A DNA stretch of 64,000 bases from Marinibaculum pumilum (lineage in GTDB: Bacteria > Pseudomonadota > Alphaproteobacteria > Ferrovibrionales > Ferrovibrionaceae): positions 1 through 64,000 of the forward strand of contig NZ_JBHRTR010000024.1 in the NCBI RefSeq assembly GCF_042646425.1. Direction: 5' to 3'. Below the pieces are notes generated by a model that saw nothing but the letters and a program-made list of their open reading frames with translations, did no database searches and was not told the DNA's origin. The position numbers were made by a program, and so were the translations under genes. Shown in pieces: positions 1-8,058 of the stretch (its first letter is position 1; every line of letters starts with the position of its first letter).

Positions 1-146
1 TTGTCCATCGGCCCGCAGCTTCGATCCACGCTTCCTCCCCACGGTCGGTCGCCCTTCCGCAGTTGCGCTTCACTTCGTTCGCTGTGACCAGCTTACGGAG
101 GGACTTCCACCCTCAAGAACGCGCCCATGCTGGGCGCACAACGCAA
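1..146. other. gene-free left edge with small hairpins
   Basis: No convincing gene lies here. Two small inverted repeats are visible: GAGGG at 98-102 with CCCTC at 110-114, and GCGCCCA at 121-127 with TGGGCGC at 131-137. They sit just downstream of the phasin terminator. The segment could be intergenic filler or the worn edge of a mobile element; nothing in it decides between these. Confidence 0.3.
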
Positions 147-171
147 AAGGCCCGGCACTGGGCCGGGCCTT
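147..171 (-). terminator. terminator after the phasin gene
   Basis: A perfect 10-bp inverted repeat (AAGGCCCGGC at 147-156 and GCCGGGCCTT at 162-171) lies about 40 bases after the phasin stop codon. Read on the minus strand it ends in a short run of T, as expected of an intrinsic terminator. Confidence 0.7.
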
Positions 172-209
172 CGCAAGGTCGTGATGCCTTGCCGTCGCGA
201 TGCCTGGGA

Positions 210-728
210 TCAGGCGGCGACCGGACGCATCATCTTGTCGACGGTCTGCTGGAAGCGCTCGTTGAGCGGCTCGAAGGTCTCCTTCGACAGCTTGGTCGAC
301 ATCTCGCCCAGCTTGGTGGACTGCTGCATCATCGCGTCCATGCTGGACTTCATGTAGTCGTTCTGCAGGTCGTACAGTTCCTGCAGGGTCTTGGCGCCCA
401 TCATCGCCTTGGCAGCGGCGACGGTGTCGTCGACCTGCGCCTTGGTGAAGGCGAGATGCTCGGCGTTCATGTTCTCGAACAGCTTCGCCGCGCTGTTGCT
501 GGCCTGCACCCAGGCGTCGAAATTCTCGCGCCCGAAGCTGCCGAAGGTCTCGAAGCTCTTCATCGCGGCGTCCATGCGCTCGCGGCCGGCGCTGACGAAC
601 TGCTCGGCGGCGTCGGTCTGGGCCTTCATGATCTTGTCCATATTTTCTTTCCCAACGTTGACTGCGTCCTCGATGGCGACGTTCGCCGTTTCCTTGGCGG
701 TCTTCGCACTGCTCTTCGCTGTGGCCAT
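210..728 (-). CDS. phasin family protein
   Basis: A 172-residue protein of the alphaproteobacterial phasin family, the small amphipathic proteins that coat polyhydroxyalkanoate granules and limit their coalescence. It is rich in Ala, Lys, Met and Glu, has no signal peptide or membrane segment, and reads as long helices: an N-terminal Lys/Ala-rich tail (about 1-35) and a phasin core with FDAWVQASN and QELYDLQNDYMKSSMDAMM, followed by a short PVAA tail. The ATG at 728 is chosen because AAGGAGCG lies just upstream; an in-frame extension to 854 reads as low-complexity, non-conserved sequence. It is followed by a clear terminator and stands alone. Two PhaR-like sites lie far upstream. The family assignment is firm; which polymer it coats cannot be seen. 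Confidence 0.9.
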   Translation of the reverse strand: MATAKSSAKTAKETANVAIEDAVNVGKENMDKIMKAQTDAAEQFVSAGRERMDAAMKSFETFGSFGRENFDAWVQASNSAAKLFENMNAEHLAFTKAQVDDTVAAAKAMMGAKTLQELYDLQNDYMKSSMDAMMQQSTKLGEMSTKLSKETFEPLNERFQQTVDKMMRPVAA

Positions 729-1008
729 CACTCGCTCCTTGGTCGCTTCCGATCCGCGCCGGGATGCGCCCGGCATGGATCCTTTCTGGTGTCGACCGCA
801 TGGCAGGTGCCGGGCACTGCCGTTTGGCGGTCGCGACAAGACCCGCAGCCCCACCCCGGCTGAGCCGGCGGCGGATGCGCAACGGGCCGCACAAGGAGGG
901 TGCCCTCTCTGCGGGACCGCTCATCGCAAAGTCATCGCGATCCCTGTGGCGGTGCGCCTGCCCGAAATCGAACGCAAAACCTATGCGGGAGGCGCCGCAC
1001 CCTCATGC

Positions 1009-1020
1009 TGCACTGCAACA
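1009..1020. promoter_or_regulatory. possible PhaR site, distal copy 1
   Basis: The 9-mer TGCACTGCA at 1009-1017 is followed by ACA. TGC-rich partial palindromes of this form are the recognised targets of PhaR, the repressor of phasin genes in alphaproteobacteria. It lies 281 bases upstream of the phasin start. Confidence 0.5.
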
Positions 1021-1067
1021 TATTGGCAAAGTACGCCGCGCCGTCCAGGGGGTCAAGGCAATTTTTT

Positions 1068-1079
1068 TGCACTGCACAA
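1068..1079. promoter_or_regulatory. possible PhaR site, distal copy 2
   Basis: A second exact TGCACTGCA at 1068-1076, followed by CAA and preceded by a run of seven T. It is 59 bases from the first copy. The rest of the 410-base interval 729-1138 shows no gene, so this is best read as the phasin control region with a long leader. Confidence 0.5.
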
Positions 1080-1138
1080 TGACGCCGCAACCTGCCGTCG
1101 CGGCGCCGCCCCGGCGAGCCCTTTACGCAGCGTCAGCC

Positions 1139-1909
1139 TCAGAACTGGGGGCCGATATCCAGCCCGTCGCCGTCGACCTGCAGGCGGAACCCACCGGCGT
1201 TGAAGCCCCGGCTGCCCCAGGGCGGCAGGGTCTGGCGCTGCGGCGGCGCATAGGGCACGCCGGTCGCGTCGGCCTTGAGCAGGTAATCGACGAAACGCAC
1301 GCGGGCGATGTAGTTCGGCGAGCCGCGCGACCAGTTCGATGCCCAGGCGTTCCAGTGATAGGCGCCGTCGATGCAGGCGGCGGCCACCCAGTAATAGGCA
1401 TCGGACCGCAGGAAGTCGCCATCCGGCGGCGCGTCGCGGAAACCGCTTGCCAGCAGCGCCCCCACCAGGTCGGCGAAGCTGTCGCGGTCGATGCGGTCCA
1501 CGGCCTTCTGCGCATCCCAGGGGGCCAGCAGGTTGAAGCCCTCGACCATCACGTTGGCGAGATTGCCCTGGCCCATGACCCGGGCCTCGACCTCCGCCCC
1601 GGTGGCCGTCTGCGTCACGTCATAGCTGCGGACCTGGCTGTCCCAGGTGCCGTTGTAGACGAACCGCAGCCGCGACGGCGTGCCGGGCGCGCAGGCCGCC
1701 TTGATGTCCTGGCCGTCCAGATAGCTAAACCAGGTCAGCCGCTGGGCCACAGGATTGTCGACCGGCCCGGACGAGGCGCAGGCCGCAACCATGGCTACAC
1801 CGAGGCAGGCGGCGAGCAACCGCCGGAGGATGGGCAGGCGGAAGACAGGCAGACCGGACAGCGCGACACGATGCGCTGCGGCAGCGAAGATCTGTGCGAC
1901 ACGGAACAT
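1139..1909 (-). CDS. putative lipoprotein of unknown function
   Basis: A 256-residue protein I do not recognise. The N-terminus has two arginines and a hydrophobic stretch ending in VAAC (Cys 44), a good lipobox, so it is probably exported and lipidated. The rest is soluble and mixed alpha/beta in character, rich in aromatic residues (WFSYLDGQD, YYWVAAACIDGAYHW, FNAGGFRLQVDGDG), without a catalytic motif I can name. The ATG at 1909 has GTGAGG about eight bases upstream; a GTG four codons earlier lacks this. The basic region before the lipobox is long, so the start could be further in. It is alone between the phasin control region and the carboxypeptidase gene. Confidence 0.7.
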   Translation of the reverse strand: MFRVAQIFAAAAHRVALSGLPVFRLPILRRLLAACLGVAMVAACASSGPVDNPVAQRLTWFSYLDGQDIKAACAPGTPSRLRFVYNGTWDSQVRSYDVTQTATGAEVEARVMGQGNLANVMVEGFNLLAPWDAQKAVDRIDRDSFADLVGALLASGFRDAPPDGDFLRSDAYYWVAAACIDGAYHWNAWASNWSRGSPNYIARVRFVDYLLKADATGVPYAPPQRQTLPPWGSRGFNAGGFRLQVDGDGLDIGPQF

Positions 1910-2343
1910 GCTTGGCCTCACCGTTGGACGCAGCCCCCCCGACCCGAAGAAGTCCTAGCAGCCCGGCGCCGCGTTGGCCAACGCGATGGCGGTTCAGGCG
2001 ATTCGTCCGAATCGGTGGCGACTCGCCGGCGGGCGCGCGGTAGCGGGCGACCATTTCGACTCCTTCTGGTCGCTTTTCGTTCCCTGTTCGTTTTCATAAA
2101 CAAGAGCGATCTGGACTTGAGCGCCGATTCCTTTTTATTGTCAAAGTGTTGCTTGGGGATCTTGATGCATGAGTCCCAGGCAAGGCCGGAACGTCCGCGA
2201 ATTGCGCGGGAATCCGGTATGCGCTCGGGTGAGTCGGTGGCGGCGGACCGGGCCGAGGGGGATAGACGCTGCCCATGCCTGCTGCGCGACCGAGTCGCGT
2301 GCAAGGCCGGGCGGCACGGCCGAATTGCGAATGGGGACCCGCC
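1910..2343. other. 434-base intergenic region
   Basis: This gap between divergent genes holds no convincing gene. Its middle part, about 2075-2170, is clearly richer in A and T than the surroundings (runs such as TTTTTATTGTCAAAG), which suits promoters for one or both flanking genes. No clear operator is visible. Confidence 0.4.
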
Positions 2344-3711
2344 ATGCGTCTGATCCGAGCGGCTGCTGCCGTGACCGCCGTGTTCCTGGTGACCGCGGTG
2401 TTCATGTCCGCGCCGGCGCAAGCCCGGAAATACGCCTCGATCATCGTCGATGCGGAAACCGGCGACGTGCTGCACGAGCGGCATGCCAGCGACCTGCGCT
2501 ATCCCGCCTCCCTGACCAAGATCATGACCCTGATGCTGGCCTTCGACGCGCTGAAGTCCGGCAAGCTGAAGCTGGACCAGCGGCTTCGGGTCTCCCCCCA
2601 TGCCGCCGCGCAGCCGCCGTCGAAGCTCGGCCTGCGGGCCGGGCAGAGCGTGAAGGTGCGCGACCTGATCCTGGCGCTGGTGACCAAGTCGGCCAATGAC
2701 GCCGCCGTGGTCCTGGCAGAGGGGCTGGGCGGCACCGAATCCGGCTTCGCCCGCAAGATGACCGACCGCGCGCGCGGCCTGGGCATGTCGAAGACCACCT
2801 TCCGCAACGCCTCCGGCCTGCCCGATCCGCGCCAGCGCACGACGGCGCGGGACATGGCGAAGCTGGGCATCGCCATGATGCGCGACTATCCGGAGCAGTA
2901 CCGCTACTTCTCCGTCCAGCGCTTCACCTGGAACGGCCGGACCTACAAGAACCACAACCACCTGCTGGGCCGCTACGAAGGCACCGACGGCATCAAGACC
3001 GGCTATATCCGCGCGTCCGGCTACAACCTCGTCGCCTCGGTGGAACGCAACGGCCATCGCCTGGTCGGCGTCGTCTTCGGCGGCCGTACCGGCGCCTCGC
3101 GCGACAAGCACATGATCAAGCTGCTGGACCGCGGCTTCGACCACTACAAGGGTGGCGACAGCCTGATCCAGGAGGCCTTCAAGTCGATCGAGATGCCGTC
3201 GCTGATCGCCAGCGCCCATGCCGCCACCCCGGCCATCGTGCCGGTCCCGCGGCCGCGGCCGACCTCCGGCGTCGGCCTGCTGGCCCATGCCCTGTCGCCG
3301 CGCGGCGAGATGGCCGACGGCTCCGCCTTTTCCGCCGGCATGAACCTTGGCCGCGAGGCCGCGGTCGGCCAGGTCGCGCAAGGCGACGCAGAGGACAGTC
3401 CCGGCCCCACCCGCCTGGTCGGCGTGCAGGCCGGCGGCGAGGCGGCGGCCATCGAAGCCGAAGCCTGGGCAATCCAGGTCGGTGCCTTCCGGGTGGCCGA
3501 CAGCGCCCACCGCCGGGCCGCGGCCGCCGCCGCCCGCGCGCCGGGCCTGCTGACCAGCGACCAGGTGCGGATCATGCCGCTGGAGACCGGCAAGGGCCGG
3601 CTCTACCGCGCCCGCCTGGTCGGCCTCGACCGCAATGCGGCGATCAAGGCCTGCCGTCACCTGGCCAGCCGCGACTTCTCCTGCATCACCCTGGCACCCG
3701 GCGCCTCCTGA
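2344..3711 (+). CDS. D-alanyl-D-alanine carboxypeptidase (PBP5 type) with SPOR domain
   Basis: A 455-residue serine-type D,D-carboxypeptidase that would trim the terminal D-Ala from peptidoglycan stem peptides in the periplasm. A Sec signal peptide (about 1-27, ending APAQA) precedes the S11 peptidase domain with all three active-site motifs: S56-L-T-K59, S116-A-N118 and K218-T-G220. The end of the protein (about 375-455, AIQVGAF onward) is a SPOR domain, which binds denuded glycan at the division septum. The segment between is Pro/Ala-rich linker with no obvious C-terminal amphipathic anchor, so SPOR probably replaces it for localisation. The ATG is the start that places the signal peptide at the N-terminus. 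Role in septal wall processing is inferred from the domain pair. Confidence 0.93.
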   Translation: MRLIRAAAAVTAVFLVTAVFMSAPAQARKYASIIVDAETGDVLHERHASDLRYPASLTKIMTLMLAFDALKSGKLKLDQRLRVSPHAAAQPPSKLGLRAGQSVKVRDLILALVTKSANDAAVVLAEGLGGTESGFARKMTDRARGLGMSKTTFRNASGLPDPRQRTTARDMAKLGIAMMRDYPEQYRYFSVQRFTWNGRTYKNHNHLLGRYEGTDGIKTGYIRASGYNLVASVERNGHRLVGVVFGGRTGASRDKHMIKLLDRGFDHYKGGDSLIQEAFKSIEMPSLIASAHAATPAIVPVPRPRPTSGVGLLAHALSPRGEMADGSAFSAGMNLGREAAVGQVAQGDAEDSPGPTRLVGVQAGGEAAAIEAEAWAIQVGAFRVADSAHRRAAAAAARAPGLLTSDQVRIMPLETGKGRLYRARLVGLDRNAAIKACRHLASRDFSCITLAPGAS

Positions 3712-3786
3712 GAGGGGCGCGTCCTGAGAGACAGGCTAATGCGCTCCAAGAACTGGTCGAAACGGTGCTGCGAGACCAGGCCATCA

Positions 3787-3877
3787 TCCTAGGCCTTGAG
3801 CCTAGGATCCATTCCGCCGAATGCGAGGTATGTCACGGCTTGCGGAATGGGTTCTCGGGTCAAGCCCGAGAACGACG
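3787..3877. repeat. double-hairpin intergenic repeat, copy 1
   Basis: Two hairpins in one palindromic unit. The first is TCCTAGGC / GCCTAGGA (3787-3794, 3800-3807, loop CTTGA); the second is TTCTCGGG / CCCGAGAA (3852-3859, 3865-3872, loop TCAAG). Between them CATTCCGC near 3809 is mirrored by GCGGAATG near 3842. Bases 3844-3877 are identical to 43761-43794 over 34 bases. Confidence 0.85.
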
Positions 3878-3886
3878 AGTTTCCAT

Positions 3887-4906
3887 CTAAGAGGGAACGC
3901 TCTGGGGCTGCGCTGCCAGGGCTACCGCCAGGGCGCCGCCAAGCCCGGCATTGGCGACCGCCAGCGCGGCATTCGTGGCCGTGGTGCGGCCGCCGGAGAG
4001 GCGATCCATTTCCGCCAGCAGGAAGGGCGTGACCGCGGGCCCGGCGATGCCCTCCGCCGCGGCGCGCGCCAGCGCGGCGGCGATCCAGCCGTCGAGCTCG
4101 GCCATCGCGATCCGCACCCCTTCCGGCGGCGGCTGCACCACCAGCACCGCAGCCGGCAGGGCCAGCAGGCGCTGTGCGCGCACCACGCCCGCCAGCTCGC
4201 CGATCTCCGCCACGGTGCAGGGCAGCGCGATGCCGCTGTCGGCGGCATGGAAGGCGGGAAACTCCGCGGTCCGGTAGCCGACCACCGGCACGCCGAACGC
4301 CTCCAGCGCCTCCATCGTCGCCGGCAGGTCGAGGATCGACTTGGCGCCGGCGCTGATCACCGCGATCGGCGTGTCGGCCAGCGCCGGCAGGTCGCCGGAG
4401 AGGTCCGGAAAGGCCGGCGGCGCCCCGTCCAGGTGCCGGTGCACCCCGCCGATGCCGCCGGTGGCGAAGACGGCGATGCCGCAGCGCGCCGCGGCCCAGG
4501 CGGTGGCGGCGACCGTCGTCGCCGCCAGGCTGCCGCCGGCCAGATGCATCGCCAGGTCGCGCCGCGACGCCTTGCGGGCCGCACCGGGCGCGCACAGGCG
4601 ATCCACCAGGTCCTGCCCCGCGCCCACCTGCAGCCGGCCGTCGGCCACGGCGATCACCGCCGGTACGGCGCCGGCATCGCGCACGGCGGCGCGCATCTCC
4701 GCCGCCAGCTCGCCGTTGCGGGGATGCGGAAAGCCATGTGCGAAGATGGTCGATTCCAGGGCCACGACCGGCCGACCGTCGGCGAGCGCGGCGGCCACCT
4801 CCTCCGCCACGGCGAAGCCGTCCGGCCCCTGCGGCCGCGCCTGCCAGTCGTGGCCCGGCCGGCCGGCCTCCCCCGGATCGGTGGCCTGTCGGTGATGCAC
4901 GGTCAT
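3887..4906 (-). CDS. psuG: pseudouridine-5'-phosphate glycosidase
   Basis: A 339-residue PsuG family enzyme, which reversibly converts pseudouridine 5'-phosphate into uracil and ribose 5-phosphate in the cytosol. Family hallmarks are present in order: VVALESTIFAHGFPHP near the N-terminus, then SRRDLAMHLAGG, FATGGIGGVHRH, ISAGAKSILD and YRTAEFPAFH, and TPFLLAEMDRLSGGRT near the end. The length is a little above the usual 300-315 because of a 30-residue N-terminal extension; the ATG at 4906 has AGGAC upstream. The usual partner, pseudouridine kinase PsuK, is not adjacent and not elsewhere in the window. The gene is divergent from the cyclase gene with 53 bases between them. Confidence 0.93.
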   Translation of the reverse strand: MTVHHRQATDPGEAGRPGHDWQARPQGPDGFAVAEEVAAALADGRPVVALESTIFAHGFPHPRNGELAAEMRAAVRDAGAVPAVIAVADGRLQVGAGQDLVDRLCAPGAARKASRRDLAMHLAGGSLAATTVAATAWAAARCGIAVFATGGIGGVHRHLDGAPPAFPDLSGDLPALADTPIAVISAGAKSILDLPATMEALEAFGVPVVGYRTAEFPAFHAADSGIALPCTVAEIGELAGVVRAQRLLALPAAVLVVQPPPEGVRIAMAELDGWIAAALARAAAEGIAGPAVTPFLLAEMDRLSGGRTTATNAALAVANAGLGGALAVALAAQPQSVPS

Positions 4907-4959
4907 GGGCGAGGTCCTATAGTGCGGCCGACCCTGCCATCGCCAGAACCGGTACGCAC

Positions 4960-6015
4960 GTGCGTCTGACCCAGTCCCGCCTCCGGCAGCTGACGACCAT
5001 TGCCATCATCGTCGTCCTATCCACCGCCGGCGGCGCCGTCTACGGCATTCTGGTGTCGCGGGCCGCCGGCGGCGATGCCGCCATCATCCTGGCCGGCGCC
5101 CTGCGCGGCGGCCTGACCGGCTTCACCATCTCGCTGCTGGCCTCCGTCCTGGAGGTCTACGTGGTGGGCGGCCCATTGGGCCGGAACCTGCGGCAGCTTC
5201 CCTTCCTCGCCTTCCTGGCGATCAAGAGCCTCGGCTACCTCGCCGTGATCGTGCTGGGCCTGCGGCTGGGCCAGGTGCTGGTGCCGATCGACGGCGACGA
5301 AAGCACGACTGCCTCCGGCTGGCTGCAGCAGATCCTCGTCTCCTTCCTGATCGGCTTCGTCTTCACAACGATCCTGGCGATCAACGAGCTGCTGGGCCCC
5401 GGCGTGCTCGGCCGGCTGCTGGCCGGGCGCTACCACCGGCCGAAGAGCGAGGAACGGATCTTCCTGATCGTCGATATCCGCGGCTCCACCCGGATCGCGG
5501 AGCGGATCGGCGACCATGCCTTCCTGTCCTTCCTCGATGCCGCCTTCTACGACATCACCGACCCGCTGCTGGAGCAGCGGGCGGAGATCTACAAGTATGT
5601 CGGCGACGAGATCATCGCCACCTGGCGGCTGGCGGACGGGTTGCGCGACGCGCGCTGCGTGCGCGCCTGCTTCGCCGCCGCCGACCGGCTGCAGCTCTAT
5701 GCCGAAGCCTATCGCCGGCTGCACGGCGAGGTGCCGGCCTTCCGTGCCGCGCTGCATGCCGGCCCGGTGGTGACCGGCGAGCTGGGCCATGTGAAGCGCG
5801 AGATCGCCTATCTGGGCGACACCCTGAACACCGCCGCCCGGATCGAGCAGGAATGCAAGACCCGCGACCGCTTCTGCCTGATCTCCGGCCCGCTGCTGGA
5901 GCAGCTGCAGCTGCCGGAAGGGATCACCGCGACCCCGATCGGCGAGACGGCGCTGGCCGGCCGCACCGCGCTGCTGCCGCTGTTCAGCCTGGAGAAGAAG
6001 GTGCCGGGATCGTGA
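4960..6015 (+). CDS. membrane-bound class III adenylate cyclase
   Basis: A 351-residue protein with about four membrane segments in residues 10-150 and a cytosolic class III nucleotide cyclase domain from about 165. Both metal-binding aspartates are visible (D172 in VDIRGST, D216 in KYVGDEI), as are the transition-state Asn and Arg (N290, R294 in LNTAARIE). Lys 212 occupies the position that specifies adenine rather than guanine, so cAMP is the likely product. I take the GTG at 4960 as start because it begins the first membrane segment and upstream codons read as unconserved sequence. The stop codon overlaps the GTG of the next gene (GTGA), indicating translational coupling. What the membrane part senses is not evident. 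Confidence 0.85.
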   Translation: MRLTQSRLRQLTTIAIIVVLSTAGGAVYGILVSRAAGGDAAIILAGALRGGLTGFTISLLASVLEVYVVGGPLGRNLRQLPFLAFLAIKSLGYLAVIVLGLRLGQVLVPIDGDESTTASGWLQQILVSFLIGFVFTTILAINELLGPGVLGRLLAGRYHRPKSEERIFLIVDIRGSTRIAERIGDHAFLSFLDAAFYDITDPLLEQRAEIYKYVGDEIIATWRLADGLRDARCVRACFAAADRLQLYAEAYRRLHGEVPAFRAALHAGPVVTGELGHVKREIAYLGDTLNTAARIEQECKTRDRFCLISGPLLEQLQLPEGITATPIGETALAGRTALLPLFSLEKKVPGS

Positions 6016-7748
6016 GCGCGGAGAACGCGGCATCGGACAAGACCGTATTGCTGCATGGCGGCACCGTCCGGACGATGGTTCCGGACGCCGGGCCGGCCGC
6101 GGCGATCCTGCTTCGCGACGGACGGGTTGCGGCGACCGGCACGGCCGAAAGCCTGCGGCGCAGCCTGGACGCGCCCTGCCGCGAGGTTGCGCTGGAAGGC
6201 CGCACCGTGTTGCCGGGCCTGATCGACAGCCACCCGCACCTGCTGCACTACGGCACCCTGCAGGCGCCGCTGGTCGACCTGGCCGACGCCACCTGCCATG
6301 CCGAGATCGTGGAGCGGATCGCCGCACGGGCCGCGGAGGTGCCGGCCGGCGACTGGATCATGTGCAGCCCGGTGGGCGAAGGACATTACTTCGTCGCCCG
6401 CTCCTGGCGCGACCTGGCGGAGGGCCGCCTGCCCGACCGCGCGGTGCTGGACCGCGCGACGGCGGCGCATCCGGTGATGATCCAGGCCTGGGCGCCGGTC
6501 ACGCCGAACGTCATCGCCTTCAACTCCGCCGCCCTGGCCCGGCTGGAGATCGGGCCGGAGACCGCCGACCGGATCGGCGATGTCTGGATCGAGAAGGATC
6601 GCGACGGCCGGCCCACCGGCCTGCTGACCGGAAGCCTGACCAACTATTTCTGCAACGACGCCTTCGGGCAGGAGATCTGGCGGCGGATCCCCTTCCTGCA
6701 GGCGGAACTGATGCTGCCGGCCACCGAACGGGCGATGCACGACTACAATGCGCAGGGGGTCACCGCGGTCTACGAGAACCACATGATGGACCCGCCGCTG
6801 CTGGACGTGTACCGCCGGCTGCGGCGGGAGGACCGGCTGACCCTGCGGGTGATGCTGGCGCAGGAGGCGGAATCCTACGGCATGCCGTGGAGCCGGCCGC
6901 GGGCGCCGGCGGAATTCGTGCATCGGATCGAGGAGTCGGCCGGCCAGGTGCAGCTGACCGACCCGCTGCTGCGCTTCGACGGGGTGACCTTCACCCGCGA
7001 CGGTTCCTGCTGGCCCGGCGGCATGCAGATGAAGGAGCCCTATCTGGGCCCCTATGGCGAGATGACCTCGGGCCGCGCCTATATCGCGCCGGAACGCGCG
7101 GAACAGGCGATGCGGCTCTGCGCCGGCCTGGGCATGCGGCTGAACACGATCGCGCTGGGCACCGCCGCGCAGGAGCAGAACCTGGCGCAGCTGGAGGCGG
7201 TGGCCGCCGATGCCGACATCGGATCGCTGGACTGGCTGCTGGTGCATGCGATGTTCGTGGAGCCGGAGCAGGCGCGCCGCTATGCCCGCCTGGGCATGAA
7301 TGTCACCACCTGCCCCTCCTTCGTCTACGGCAAGGGGGAGCTGTTCCGCCGGCGGATGAAGGAAAATGTCCTGGCCGACCTGCTGCCGCTGCGCCGCTTC
7401 CTGGACAACGGCATGACGGTGGCCTGCGGCAGCGACTGGGGCCCGAAGAACGCCTTCCGGCAGATCGAGATCTCGCTGACCCACGCCTTCGGCGGCAGCG
7501 ACCGCAACAATCTGGGCCCGGCACAGCGGATCACGCGGGAGGAGGCGCTGGCGATGTGGACCCGCGACGCCGCCCGGCTTCTGCGCTGGCAGGGCATCGG
7601 TGCCCTTGCGCCGGGCGACCATGCGGACCTTATCGTCGTGGACCGCGACCCCCTCACCTGCCCGGTGGAACAGATCGGCGGCACCCGTGTCGACCTCACC
7701 CTGCTGGGCGGCGAACCGGTCTACCGCTCCGGCGGCTTGCCGTTCTGA
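6012..7748 (+). CDS. amidohydrolase family 3 protein
   Basis: A 578-residue metal-dependent hydrolase of the YtcJ-like amidohydrolase 3 family. The N-terminal beta sandwich (TVLLHGGTVRTM) leads to VLPGLIDSHPHLLHYG with the metal ligands H74 and H76. Later come VLVHAMFVEPE, the VACGSDWG metal-aspartate region and a C-terminal APGDHADLIVVDRDPL, the sandwich-closing segment of this family. Substrates of the family are diverse amides and ureas, and this one cannot be assigned. The GTG start overlaps the cyclase stop by GTGA, so the two are probably translated together. No signal peptide is seen, so the enzyme should be cytosolic. Confidence 0.85.
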   Translation: MSAENAASDKTVLLHGGTVRTMVPDAGPAAAILLRDGRVAATGTAESLRRSLDAPCREVALEGRTVLPGLIDSHPHLLHYGTLQAPLVDLADATCHAEIVERIAARAAEVPAGDWIMCSPVGEGHYFVARSWRDLAEGRLPDRAVLDRATAAHPVMIQAWAPVTPNVIAFNSAALARLEIGPETADRIGDVWIEKDRDGRPTGLLTGSLTNYFCNDAFGQEIWRRIPFLQAELMLPATERAMHDYNAQGVTAVYENHMMDPPLLDVYRRLRREDRLTLRVMLAQEAESYGMPWSRPRAPAEFVHRIEESAGQVQLTDPLLRFDGVTFTRDGSCWPGGMQMKEPYLGPYGEMTSGRAYIAPERAEQAMRLCAGLGMRLNTIALGTAAQEQNLAQLEAVAADADIGSLDWLLVHAMFVEPEQARRYARLGMNVTTCPSFVYGKGELFRRRMKENVLADLLPLRRFLDNGMTVACGSDWGPKNAFRQIEISLTHAFGGSDRNNLGPAQRITREEALAMWTRDAARLLRWQGIGALAPGDHADLIVVDRDPLTCPVEQIGGTRVDLTLLGGEPVYRSGGLPF

Positions 7749-7841
7749 GGGGGCCGGATCCTGGTGGCGTACCGGCGTCCCCGGACCCGTTTCGTCGATG
7801 GCGTCCACACACCGCGTCGACGAATCTTCACTGCCGCCGTC

Positions 7842-8003
7842 GTCCTTGGGCGCGACCCAAGGACCGTGACGATACGGCGACGCTGCGCAGCATCACCGTC
7901 CTGCCACGATCCTCGGGTCGCGCCCGAGGACGACGGCGGCGGGGAGCCGCGGCGAGAAGATGTGTGATTGCCGTAGGGTCAGGCCCGAGGGCGACGGCAA
8001 CCG
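7842..8003. repeat. double-hairpin intergenic repeat, copy 2 (diverged)
   Basis: GTCCTTGGG / CCCAAGGAC (7842-7850, 7856-7864, loop CGCGA) and TCCTCGGG / CCCGAGGA (7910-7917, 7923-7930, loop TCGCG), followed by a degraded third unit near 7972-8003. The stem and loop design and the flanking GACGACGG match the copies at 3787 and 43705, although the sequences differ. This fills most of the 310-base gap 7749-8058; no gene is seen there. Confidence 0.7.
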
Positions 8004-8058
8004 GGGAGAACGGCAGGGAGGTACCGGCCTCCGGCGGCGAAAGCGAGCGCCCGCCCCC

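Noticed and set aside
63..863. Long plus-strand open frame opposite the phasin gene
   Set aside because: It is antisense to a clear phasin with a ribosome binding site and terminator; its composition is the Arg/His/Gly-rich pattern that high-GC antisense frames give.
2079..2093. LexA-like GTTC-N7-GTTT upstream of the carboxypeptidase gene
   Set aside because: One base off the GTTC-N7-GTTC consensus and not next to a DNA repair gene; chance is sufficient.
1918..3660. 580-codon open frame opposite the carboxypeptidase gene
   Set aside because: It reads as low-complexity Gly/Ala/Arg/His sequence and covers a gene with complete active-site motifs on the other strand.
5808..7808. 666-codon minus-strand open frame over the amidohydrolase
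   Set aside because: Antisense artefact of high GC; no family motif, while the plus strand has an intact HxH enzyme.
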